Positions 15,450-21,529 of a DNA stretch of 21,529 nucleotides are shown piece after piece. The notes beneath the pieces were generated by a model that was given only the letters and a program-made list of their open reading frames with translations, made no database searches and was not told the origin of the DNA. Source of the stretch: an uncultured Eubacteriales bacterium (GTDB lineage: Bacteria; Bacillota; Clostridia; Oscillospirales; CAG-272). The translations under genes were made by a program, and so were the position numbers. Position 1 is the first letter of the stretch; each line of letters begins with the position of its first letter. The DNA lies in NCBI GenBank assembly GCA_934446485.1, contig CAKSEM010000005.1, positions 1 through 21,529 on the forward strand, in the 5' to 3' direction.

Positions 15450-16256
15450 TCAGCCCAGCACGGGGCGGCGCAGTGTAACGCGGTCGATGATGTTCAGTGA
15501 GCAGCGTTCTGCGAGCTTCATCGCACGGCGGTACTCATCCGGGTCAGCTACCCGTTCGGGCGAGTGCGCATCGCAGCCGACGATGACGCGGCAGCCATAC
15601 TCACCCACCGTTTTGAAAAATGCTTCGTTCGGATAGCATCGCCCGTCGGCGAGTCCCAGTAAATTCAGTTCGAGCGGTGTGTCCGTTTCGAGCGACGTAC
15701 GGCATATGACGCTCATTGCCTCAAGGTATTCGTCCGTGTTGCCTGAGTACCCGAGCATATCGGGGTGAGCTACATAGGTATATACGCCGAGGCGCATACC
15801 TTCGGCAACCTGTGCGGCATATCGGCGGACGAAATCTATGCTGTCCGTGTCCCACACGTGCTGGTGCTCCTCGTCCTCGTATTCGTTTCCGACGTAGTGC
15901 TGCCCCATGATGATGTAGTCGCACGGACGGCGGTTCAGCATATCGAGGAGCGAGCGGAAGAGACTCGGATAGTATTCGGCCTCATAGCCGATGAGAACGC
16001 GAAGCCGTCCCGCGAACTCTTCGCGCACTGCGAGGATTTCGTCAACGTATGCGTCCATCTCCTCCCGTTTCATGCGGAAGCCCGAGTAATAGTCGCCCGG
16101 GAACGGCTGCGGTGCATGGCACGCAAAGCCGAGCGTATCGAGTCCGCGTGAGACGGCATATTCGGCGTATTCGCGGACCGTGCCGGAGGCATGGCGGCAG
16201 AAGTGCGTGTGCGTGTGGTAGTTTGCAATCATTTTGCGTGAGGCGTAGTCATACAA
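15450..16256 (-). CDS. PHP-domain histidinol-phosphatase-like phosphatase, copy 2
   Basis: A 268-residue paralogue of the next gene downstream. The same metal-site motifs occur: NYHTHT (H14, H16), CHAP, GYEAEYYP, GQHY, AHPD and CDAHSP. LETDTPLELNLLGLADGR is almost identical to the sister, whereas the segment after GQHY (NEYEDEEHQHVWDTDSID) differs, near the expected active-site rim, which hints at a different substrate. The start is TTG at 16256: AAAGGAGC lies about ten bases upstream, and the later ATG at 16232 is 34 bases from it. Only six bases separate it from the aminotransferase stop, so the two are co-transcribed. Histidinol-phosphate is the canonical substrate of the family, unproven here. 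Confidence 0.86.
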   Translation of the reverse strand: MYDYASRKMIANYHTHTHFCRHASGTVREYAEYAVSRGLDTLGFACHAPQPFPGDYYSGFRMKREEMDAYVDEILAVREEFAGRLRVLIGYEAEYYPSLFRSLLDMLNRRPCDYIIMGQHYVGNEYEDEEHQHVWDTDSIDFVRRYAAQVAEGMRLGVYTYVAHPDMLGYSGNTDEYLEAMSVICRTSLETDTPLELNLLGLADGRCYPNEAFFKTVGEYGCRVIVGCDAHSPERVADPDEYRRAMKLAERCSLNIIDRVTLRRPVLG

Positions 16257-16262
16257 TGCCGT

Positions 16263-17552
16263 TCAGCTCCTTTCGGAAAGGAGCCGTTCCGCTGCGGCGA
16301 TACGCACGCAGGTGCAGAGTATCTTTGTCGCCTGCTTCAGCTCGTGGAGCTCGGGGAAGGAGGGTGCAATACGCAGATTTGAGTCCTCGGGGTCGCGCCC
16401 GTAAGGATAGGTTGCACCTGCGGTTGTCAAAGTGACGCCGACGCTGCGTGCGAGCTGATAGACGCGCTTTGCGCATCCCGGGTACACATTCAGGCTGATG
16501 AAGTAACCGCCGCGCGGCTCGGTCCAGTCTGCTATGCCGAGGCCGTCGAGGTATCTCTCAAAGATGTTTTCCACCATCTCGAATTTCGGACGGAGTATCT
16601 CCGCATGCAGCTTCATGTGGCGGCGGATCCCGTCGGCGCTGCCGAAGTATTTGACATGGCGCATCTGGTTTATCTTGTCGTAGCCGATCGTCTGTGTAGC
16701 GAGGATCGGGCGTATGTGGTCGAGATTCTTCTCGCTTGCCGCCATGATGGCAATCCCCGAGCCGGGGAAGGTGATCTTGGACGTTGAAGCAAAGTAGAAG
16801 ATGTTGTCCTCGGTTCCGTGTGTGCGGGCGCGCTCAAATATGTCGGCAAGGTGCACATTCTCATCGTACAGCTCGTGCACGGCGTAAGCGTTATCCCAGA
16901 ATATGCGGAAGTCGGGTGCTGCAGGCTTCAGTGCCGCAAACTGCTCTACGACCTCATCGGAGTACGTGATCCCGCCGGGATTTGAAAATTTGGGCACGCA
17001 CCAGATCCCTTTGACGGACGGATCGGAGCAGGCAAGGTCGTATACCTCCTTCATGTCGGGGCCGTCGGCGTTCATCTTTATCGGTATCATCTCAATGTCG
17101 AGCGTGCGGCAGATCGTGAAGTGGCGGTCATATCCGGGGCTCGGGCAGAGGAATTTGATCCTTCCCTGACGGAACCACGGCTCGCGTCCTCCGGCGACGC
17201 CGAACAGCATTGCACGTACGATCGTGTCATACATTACGTTGAGCGACGAATTTCCGAGCACCATTATCATATCCTCAGGCAGCCCGAGCAGCTCGCCGAA
17301 CAGACGCTTAGTCTCCGGCAGACCGTCGAGTATGCCGTAGTTGCGGCAATCGAACCCGGTTTCGGAGAAGCAGTCTCCGCGGTCGGATATTACGCCGAGC
17401 ATTTTGGACGACAGGTCGAGCTGCGCCTGACTCGGCTTTCCGCGGGTCAGGTCGAGTGTGAGGTTCTCCTCCTCCCACGCAGAAAGCTCGGTGCGCGCCG
17501 CACTGAGCTCAGATTCGAGCTCCTCTTTCGACATATCGGTATACTTGATCAT
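16263..17552 (-). CDS. Aspartate aminotransferase-like (PF12897 group)
   Basis: A 429-residue fold-type I aminotransferase of the group PF12897 (aspartate aminotransferase subgroup 1c, as in Corynebacterium). The N-terminal LDLTRGKPSQAQLDLS is the hallmark. Further motifs: NYGILDGLPETKRLFGELL, LGNSSLNVMYDTIV, KFSNPGGITYS, IFWDNAYAVHEL and FASTSKITFPGSG with the PLP lysine K259; near the end NLRIAPSFP carries the substrate-carboxylate arginine. Expected reaction: amino transfer between aspartate and 2-oxoglutarate in the cytosol; related specificities are possible. ATG 17552 has GGGAG nine bases upstream; an in-frame ATG 42 bases earlier lacks a ribosome site. It sits 48 bases after sufB and 6 bases before the PHP gene. 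Confidence 0.9.
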   Translation of the reverse strand: MIKYTDMSKEELESELSAARTELSAWEEENLTLDLTRGKPSQAQLDLSSKMLGVISDRGDCFSETGFDCRNYGILDGLPETKRLFGELLGLPEDMIMVLGNSSLNVMYDTIVRAMLFGVAGGREPWFRQGRIKFLCPSPGYDRHFTICRTLDIEMIPIKMNADGPDMKEVYDLACSDPSVKGIWCVPKFSNPGGITYSDEVVEQFAALKPAAPDFRIFWDNAYAVHELYDENVHLADIFERARTHGTEDNIFYFASTSKITFPGSGIAIMAASEKNLDHIRPILATQTIGYDKINQMRHVKYFGSADGIRRHMKLHAEILRPKFEMVENIFERYLDGLGIADWTEPRGGYFISLNVYPGCAKRVYQLARSVGVTLTTAGATYPYGRDPEDSNLRIAPSFPELHELKQATKILCTCVRIAAAERLLSERS

Positions 17553-17600
17553 ATTCGTTTTCTCCCTTTCGGATATATTAAACATAATTTTCACCGGGGG

Positions 17601-18521
17601 TTATTTCATAAGCCCCGAAATGATGCGCTCCTCAGCTTCTTCGGCAGTGAGCCCGAGAGTCATAAGCTTCAGTATCTGATCTCCCGCGATCCGTCCGATC
17701 GCAGCTTCATGGATGAGGCGGGCGTCCACATCGTTCGCCGTGATCTCCGGGATCGAACGTACCGTTGCCGTGTCCATGATGACCGAGTCGCACTGTACGT
17801 GACCGAAGCAGTCGGCGTTTCCCGTGATCGCCGGATAGAATATCTGATGAGATGCACCGCGCGCTACGCTGCGCGAGTTTATGCGTGCGGAGGAACCGTC
17901 GCCGCACAGCTCTACGTCAGTCTTGGAGGATACGGTCTCATCGCCGCTCGTCATGATGCGTTCGTTTATGAGCACTGTCGATCCCTCGCGTGCCGTGACG
18001 GTCGTTTCACGCTCTGATGCGGACACGCCGCCGAGCTGAACCGTTTCGATCTCGATCGTGGCGCCGGGGGCAAGATCGACGAACATCTTCGGCTTCATGC
18101 TGCGTCCGCCGACGCCCTCGGCAAAGTGCTTTTCCACATACTTTACATGTGAGCGTTCGCCGATGCGGAGCGTGTGCACACCGTCGTGTGCCGACGGAGC
18201 GTCGCCGCCGTTGTGTATACCGCAGCCTGCGACGATCAGAACGTCGCAGTCGTACCCTATGAAGAAGTCGTTGTAAACGGTTTCGGTGATGCCGGATTCG
18301 GTTATGATAACGGGGATATGTACGCTCTGGTTTTTCACGCCGTCACGCACCGTTATGATGATGCCGGGCGCATCCGGCTTCGTATCGATCCTTATATCGT
18401 CGGTGCTGCGTCTTCCTGCGCCGCGGCTGTTTTCTCTGAGATTATACGCTCCCTCCGGCACGGCGTGGAGATCCGCGACACGCGCGAGGAGCTCTTTTCG
18501 TATGAGATCGTTGTTTTCCAT
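17601..18521 (-). CDS. sufB: SufB/SufD-family Fe-S scaffold (minimal SufB, SmsB-like)
   Basis: Scaffold subunit of Fe-S cluster assembly, 306 residues, much shorter than canonical SufB (about 480). The SufBD beta-helix core runs from about residue 60 to 240 and the conserved C-terminal region follows. VQCDSVIMD places Cys244, the counterpart of the catalytic SufB cysteine, and LIHEAAIGRIAGDQ places His271 and Glu272, matching the cluster or SufC contact site. GLTAEEAEERIISGLMK is the standard tail. ATG 18521 has AGGAG nine bases upstream and lies four bases after sufC, so the two are co-translated. Absence of SufD, SufS and SufU in the window fits the reduced two-gene SMS type of anaerobes, in which a SufB homodimer is presumed to work with SufC. 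The symbol is by homology; smsB is an alternative name. Confidence 0.9.
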   Translation of the reverse strand: MENNDLIRKELLARVADLHAVPEGAYNLRENSRGAGRRSTDDIRIDTKPDAPGIIITVRDGVKNQSVHIPVIITESGITETVYNDFFIGYDCDVLIVAGCGIHNGGDAPSAHDGVHTLRIGERSHVKYVEKHFAEGVGGRSMKPKMFVDLAPGATIEIETVQLGGVSASERETTVTAREGSTVLINERIMTSGDETVSSKTDVELCGDGSSARINSRSVARGASHQIFYPAITGNADCFGHVQCDSVIMDTATVRSIPEITANDVDARLIHEAAIGRIAGDQILKLMTLGLTAEEAEERIISGLMK

Positions 18522-18525
18522 ATGC

Positions 18526-19266
18526 TTATCTCCTCTCCGGTGTTCGGTCGAATCGACACGTGCGTGCGGCGAACGAATCTATCTGCGGCAGGATATCATC
18601 CGGTGTGCCGCGGCCTGCAAGGTGTCCGCCGGCAATCATTATGACGTCGTCCGCCTGGCTTATGATGCGCTCCTGATGCGATATGATGATGAGCGTCGAA
18701 GCGCTCTTTTCGTGAAATTCGCGGAAGGTCTCTGTGAGACGGTGAAAGCTCCACAGGTCTATCCCCGCTTCGGGCTCGTCGAATATCATGACGGGTGATG
18801 CGGTGGCAAGCACCGAGGCGATCTCGATGCGTTTCAGCTCGCCGCCCGAGAGAGAGGTGTCTACCTCGCGGGTGAGGTAGTCTGCGGCGCAGAGACCGAC
18901 GGATGTCAGAAATTCACACGTTTCGCTGCGCGACAGATGCCGCCCGGCTGCGATCTCAAGCAGGTCCGAAACGCGCATCCCTTTGAAGTGCGGCGGATGC
19001 TGAAAGCCGAAGCCGATCCCGAGGTGAGCACGCTCCGTGACGGACATATCGGTGATGTCCTGTCCGTTGAGCATGACGCGCCCGCTGTCGGGCTTGTATA
19101 TTCCCATGATTATCCGTGCGAGCGACGTCTTTCCGCCGCCGTTCGGGCCGGTTATAACGGTGTAGCGTCCCGTGTCGATCGAGAGAGAGAGGGAGTCGAG
19201 AATGAGACTGCGCTCACCGCTCGTATCGGACGGCGCCGAGTAGGTTATGTTTTTTAGCTCTATCAT
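18526..19266 (-). CDS. sufC: Fe-S assembly ATPase SufC (SmsC-like)
   Basis: Cytosolic ABC-type ATPase that drives the SufB scaffold, 246 residues. Walker A is GPNGGGKTS at 40-48, the Q-loop region reads FGFQHPPHFKGMRVSD, typical of SufC-like proteins that engage SufB rather than a membrane permease, the signature is LSGGELKRIEIAS and Walker B is VMIFDEPEAGIDLWS. No membrane partner is encoded nearby. ATG 19266 has GGAG seven bases upstream; a frame extending to 19332 adds 22 residues with no ribosome site. The gene is first in its operon, 90 bases after a consensus sigma-A promoter. The DEPEAGIDLWS form of the D-loop differs from canonical SufC (DEPDSGLDID) and marks this as the compact two-gene lineage. 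Confidence 0.9.
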   Translation of the reverse strand: MIELKNITYSAPSDTSGERSLILDSLSLSIDTGRYTVITGPNGGGKTSLARIIMGIYKPDSGRVMLNGQDITDMSVTERAHLGIGFGFQHPPHFKGMRVSDLLEIAAGRHLSRSETCEFLTSVGLCAADYLTREVDTSLSGGELKRIEIASVLATASPVMIFDEPEAGIDLWSFHRLTETFREFHEKSASTLIIISHQERIISQADDVIMIAGGHLAGRGTPDDILPQIDSFAARTCRFDRTPERR

Positions 19267-19304
19267 TTTGTTCTCCGTTTCGCCGCCGCGGCGGCAGAAC
19301 AGAT

Positions 19305-19335
19305 ATGCCGACTCGTTGCGGCATACTGTCACAGT
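19305..19335 (-). promoter_or_regulatory. Palindromes in the sufC leader
   Basis: Two adjacent dyads follow the predicted start of transcription: the perfect 11-base palindrome ACTGTCACAGT (19325-19335) and a hairpin ATGCCG/CGGCAT (19305-19310, 19319-19324). Similar half-sites TCACTGTC and CTGTCACTTG occur in and before the promoter on the minus strand. They may be binding sites for an Fe-S or iron-sensing repressor, but I do not recognise the consensus. Confidence 0.45.
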
Positions 19336-19353
19336 AAATTTCCGTACTTATAG

Positions 19354-19382
19354 ATTATATAATAGACAGTGAAAAATTTCAA
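19354..19382 (-). promoter_or_regulatory. Sigma-A promoter of the sufC operon
   Basis: On the minus strand TTGAAA (19377-19382) and a perfect TATAAT (19354-19359) are separated by exactly 17 bases, about 90 bases before the sufC start codon. Transcription would start near 19347. Confidence 0.85.
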
Positions 19383-19413
19383 GTGACAGAGCGGCAAACT
19401 GCACGTTTTTCTC

Positions 19414-19442
19414 GAAAAAATCGGCGTGCAAAGCACGCCGAT
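19414..19442 (-). terminator. Rho-independent terminator of spoIIP
   Basis: Perfect ten-base stem ATCGGCGTGC/GCACGCCGAT (19420-19429, 19433-19442) with loop AAA; on the minus strand it runs into six T residues. It begins 13 bases past the spoIIP stop. Confidence 0.93.
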
Positions 19443-19455
19443 CCGAATAACCGAT

Positions 19456-20676
19456 TTATTCACCGAGAATCAGGGAAGCCATGGCGTCTGCGAGAATACG
19501 CGCGGAGCGCGTCGCTTCGGCAAGGCTGTTGGCGGCAGTGCCGACCTCTACGAGAAGAGACTGCGGTGTGTACTGCTCGTTGAAAGATGCCGAACGAAGG
19601 TTGATTGCGCGCATCAGCGATTCGTCGTATTCCGCTATTCTTGCTTGCATTCTTATCGCAAAGGAGAGATTTTTCTCCCATGTACTGTGCCCGGATCCGG
19701 CGTAGTCTGTGCCTACGACGAGCATTATCTGTGCCGCAGCCTCGCCGCCGGATTCGGAGATCGGCCGCAGATTCACTCCCTCGGAGGTTATCATGGCGTC
19801 GCGATGTACGTCGAGTACATACGATATGGACGGGTACTTTTTTATGTAACGGCGGATAGCTTCGGCAGCACGGTCGTATGCGGTGTTGTAGTCTTCAAGA
19901 TCGAACATGGTGTCCGCATGTACTACGCCGATCCCGCGAGAAGTAAGCTCTGCGGCGATAGTGCGCCCGACCGCGACGACGCTCTCGCCGGGATCATACG
20001 AGCGAAAGCTCGAGGAGCTGTCATATTCGTCGGCACCGTCCGGACTGTATGCCTCGGTACCGTGTGTGTGCAGAATGAGTACCGCAGGAGATGCGTCGCC
20101 GTATTCGGCGGTGATCTCGCCGAGCAACGGAATCGCCGGAGCTTCATTTGCAAGGCGAATTACATCGGGAGAGTAAGGAGTTTCGTTTATAAGTGCGAAT
20201 CTGTCATCTGAGGACACTGACAGATCGACCGAACGTATCGGCAGCATGACACCTCCGCTGTCGGGAGCCTCAGGTACGTCATTCACGGTTTCGGCTTCGG
20301 CGGCACCTGGAGGGATGCCGTCCGAGACGGTCTGCGGAGGTATCTGAGGCAGCGGCGGAAGGCTCATCTTGCCGCCGAGCTGCGTGACCCCTGCGCCGAA
20401 CACCTCGCGCAGCAGGAGTACTGAGAGCGGAGTGTCGGCTTTGCCGATGAGCCATGCGGCGCCTGTGCCGTAGACGATCACCCCAACTGCCGCAAGAAAT
20501 GTGCATATGGCGGCTGCTATCAGGCGTATGCGCTTAGACTTCGTCGGGACAGACGGAGGCGTTTCGGTATCGGACGACTCCGGAACGGGTGCCGTGACAT
20601 CTGCGTTTATGCGGTCTTCTGCGAGAACTGCCGGGGAGTCCGTCTCTGTCTGCATGTTCTGTATTCCGTTTGACAT
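19456..20676 (-). CDS. spoIIP: Stage II sporulation protein P
   Basis: Peptidoglycan hydrolase (amidase and endopeptidase) of the SpoIID-SpoIIM-SpoIIP engulfment machine, which moves the mother-cell membrane around the forespore. The 406-residue protein has a cytosolic acidic N-terminus of about 48 residues, one membrane segment (about 50-74) and an extracytoplasmic SpoIIP domain. ILHTHGTEAYSPD gives the metal-binding H203 and H205 with E208, VLDVHRDAM gives H291, and LMRAINLRSASFNEQYTPQ followed by SLLVEVGTAANSLAEA is the family C-terminal signature. ATG 20676 has GGAGGT seven bases upstream, an excellent site. The usual neighbour gpr is not adjacent. A TATAAT-like element at 20721-20726 on the minus strand lacks a good -35; a sigma-E type promoter was not found. 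Confidence 0.93.
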   Translation of the reverse strand: MSNGIQNMQTETDSPAVLAEDRINADVTAPVPESSDTETPPSVPTKSKRIRLIAAAICTFLAAVGVIVYGTGAAWLIGKADTPLSVLLLREVFGAGVTQLGGKMSLPPLPQIPPQTVSDGIPPGAAEAETVNDVPEAPDSGGVMLPIRSVDLSVSSDDRFALINETPYSPDVIRLANEAPAIPLLGEITAEYGDASPAVLILHTHGTEAYSPDGADEYDSSSSFRSYDPGESVVAVGRTIAAELTSRGIGVVHADTMFDLEDYNTAYDRAAEAIRRYIKKYPSISYVLDVHRDAMITSEGVNLRPISESGGEAAAQIMLVVGTDYAGSGHSTWEKNLSFAIRMQARIAEYDESLMRAINLRSASFNEQYTPQSLLVEVGTAANSLAEATRSARILADAMASLILGE

Positions 20677-20769
20677 ATATGTACCTCCGTATATGCCGGA
20701 GTCCGGTATTTTCGAAGATAATTATATATCGGCTGTTTGCGAGAAAACTGCCGAAAGGAGATGAAGGCA

Positions 20770-20801
20770 GCGGGAAATGCTGCGGCATTTCCCGCCTTTT
20801 T
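20770..20801 (+). terminator. Terminator-like hairpin between divergent genes
   Basis: Perfect 11-base stem GCGGGAAATGC/GCATTTCCCGC (20770-20780, 20785-20795) with a four-base loop, then five T residues at 20797-20801 on the plus strand only. No plus-strand gene precedes it, so it would stop antisense transcription or attenuate a leader transcript of the gene at 20914. Confidence 0.7.
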
Positions 20802-20913
20802 ACATAGGTAGAGTGAGCGGACGGCGAAAGCGTTCGGCAATCGTGCGCCGGGTGAATAAATTTCGGCGGGCTGTAAAAGAATAATACCGTGATTTAGAAA
20901 AGGGGTGGCTTTG

Positions 20914-21231
20914 ATGAAGCGAAAAACTCGGCTCGCCGCAGAGATGCTGTGTACGGCGGCGATCTCTTTGGCACTTATTGCGGCATCGCTGAATATCGGC
21001 GCTGCGGTACCGGATCCGGGAGGCGAGGTCGGAGAAGAGATCCCCTGCGGCGACGGAGAGGCTGTGATATCTGTATCTGCTCAGCCGGAGGAGGAAGAGG
21101 CAAGGCTGCCGGATGCGGTGTGGATAGCCGCTGCCGCGCTTGCGGTGACAGCGGTGTCGATCGTCATAGCTCTGGCATCTCAGCGAGAGCAGTCGAGGAG
21201 TACTGACACTGCGGAAGACGGGCGAATATAA
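20914..21231 (+). CDS. Small two-TM protein, function unknown
   Basis: A 105-residue protein of no family I recognise. A hydrophobic segment at about 10-33 (the AAISLALIAASLNIG stretch) may be a signal anchor, followed by an acidic linker rich in Pro, Gly and Glu with the phrase PEEEEARLPD, then a second membrane segment, WIAAAALAVTAVSIVIALA, and a polar basic-acidic tail. A likely topology has both ends inside and an acidic extracytoplasmic loop. ATG 20914 is preferred: AGGGG sits eight bases upstream; GTG 20905 would add three residues. The two short GC-rich hairpins after its stop lack T-tracts. The MazF-like gene starts about 100 bases later on the same strand, so they may be co-transcribed, but no functional link is shown. 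Confidence 0.65.
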   Translation: MKRKTRLAAEMLCTAAISLALIAASLNIGAAVPDPGGEVGEEIPCGDGEAVISVSAQPEEEEARLPDAVWIAAAALAVTAVSIVIALASQREQSRSTDTAEDGRI

Positions 21232-21237
21232 TGTGAT

Positions 21238-21280
21238 GGGGCGGCTCAGCCGTCCCGTATCCCCGCGCGGGGTGCGGGGA
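21238..21280. repeat. Two adjacent GC-rich hairpins
   Basis: GGGGCGGC/GCCGTCCC (21238-21245, 21249-21256; seven of eight pairs) and TCCCCGC/GCGGGGA (21260-21266, 21274-21280) lie directly after the stop of the small membrane protein gene and before the MazF-like gene. Neither is followed by a T-tract, so they may slow polymerase or protect the transcript rather than terminate it. Confidence 0.5.
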
Positions 21281-21332
21281 GGATGTATATTATAACGGAA
21301 ATCGGGGGAGACCCGTGGAAAGGGTGTTCACA

Positions 21333-21529
21333 GTGAATATAAAGCGCGGCGATATATACTATGCCGATCTCAGCCCGGTAGTCGGGAGTGAGCAGGGCGG
21401 GATGCGCCCCGTTTTGATCGTTCAGAATGATGTCGGAAACAAGCACAGCCCGACGGTTATAGCGGCTGCGATCACGAGTCGCATGGGAAAGACGAAGCTG
21501 CCGACACACATTGACATATATGCGGATGA
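21333..21529 (+). CDS. MazF/PemK-type endoribonuclease toxin (5' part only)
   Basis: The first 65 codons of a MazF/EndoA (NdoA)-type, PemK-fold mRNA interferase; the window ends inside the gene. The N-terminus reads MNIKRGDIYYADLSPVVG, then SEQGGMRPVLIVQNDVGN, VIAAAITSRMGKTKLPTHI, the standard arrangement of the family, with the arginine of the GGMRP loop and the T of AAITS at the expected catalytic positions. Family length is about 115 residues, so roughly half is missing here. The start is GTG at 21333, with AAAGGG eight bases upstream; GTG codons at 21315 and 21324 are in frame but poorer. No MazE-type antitoxin gene precedes it directly; the upstream gene is a two-TM protein. Whether this is a toxin or a housekeeping EndoA cannot be told. 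Confidence 0.88.
   Translation, partial: MNIKRGDIYYADLSPVVGSEQGGMRPVLIVQNDVGNKHSPTVIAAAITSRMGKTKLPTHIDIYAD

Noticed and set aside
17121..18017. Long plus-strand open frame of 298 codons antisense to the aminotransferase and sufB
   Set aside because: It lies wholly opposite two well-supported genes, has no recognisable motif or ribosome site, and long antisense frames are expected in GC-rich coding DNA.
19426..20211. Plus-strand open frame of 261 codons opposite spoIIP
   Set aside because: Shadow of spoIIP: no domain, cysteine/arginine-rich composition typical of a wrong frame, and spoIIP motifs are unambiguous on the other strand.
20761..20811. A 16-codon plus-strand frame starting ATGAAGGCAGCG right after AAAGGAG
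   Set aside because: The ribosome-site-like sequence abuts the ATG with almost no spacing and the frame simply reads through the terminator hairpin.
20822..20913. Sporulation sigma-F/sigma-G type promoter upstream of the small membrane protein gene
   Set aside because: GAATA and AATAATA elements are present but about 21 bases apart, longer than the spacing these sigma factors use.

Overview
The window reads as chromosomal sequence from an endospore-forming, fermentative Clostridia-type Firmicute (Bacillota), moderately GC-rich. The evidence is spoIIP, mini-RNase III (mrnC), a UPF0340 protein, a YnbB-type PLP enzyme, strong AGGAGG-type ribosome binding sites, consensus sigma-A promoters and rho-independent terminators. 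A genus cannot be named from sequence reading alone. No tRNA, rRNA, CRISPR array, transposase or prophage gene was seen.

Layout. 1-653: UPF0340 gene on + with a terminator; an upstream frame open from base 1 ends at a stop at 25-27 and may be the tail of a preceding gene. 654-3952: a near-perfect sigma-A promoter, two inverted repeats in the leader (one a likely repressor operator), then a two-gene ABC exporter (MacB/LolD-type ATPase and a large FtsX-type permease) closed by a terminator. 3953-4277: no gene; a nested inverted-repeat element and the terminator of the converging minus-strand genes. 4278-6558 (-): promoter, holA (DNA polymerase III delta), an RNase M5-like Toprim protein and a GtrA-family membrane protein. 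6651-10382 (-): mglB-mglA-mglC, a galactose/methyl-galactoside-type sugar importer.

10552-19266 (-): a long co-directional run. From upstream to downstream: sufC-sufB (minimal two-gene Fe-S assembly system) under a consensus promoter, a subgroup 1c aspartate aminotransferase, two tandem HisK-type PHP phosphatases, a YnbB-type PLP enzyme, a membrane protein with an internal duplication, mrnC, a MIF/tautomerase homologue, then a second promoter driving two flavin-reductase-like split-barrel proteins and a terminator. 19456-20676 (-): spoIIP with its own terminator. 20914-21231 (+): a small two-TM protein of unknown function. 21333-end (+): the first 65 codons of a MazF/PemK-type endoribonuclease cut by the window edge.

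Most of the window is housekeeping or accessory metabolism with known families. Tight spacing and stop/start overlaps (GTGA at mglB/mglA, TTGA at the membrane protein/mrnC junction, a 14-base overlap between a PHP gene and the ynbB-like gene) suggest translational coupling. The least ordinary items are the MIF homologue beside two flavin-reductase-like genes, the compact SufCB followed by amino-acid enzymes, the palindromic leader of the exporter operon, the nested repeat at 4022-4110, the duplicated membrane protein, and a MazF-like gene without an antitoxin gene directly upstream. I did not find a convincing wholly new multi-gene system.
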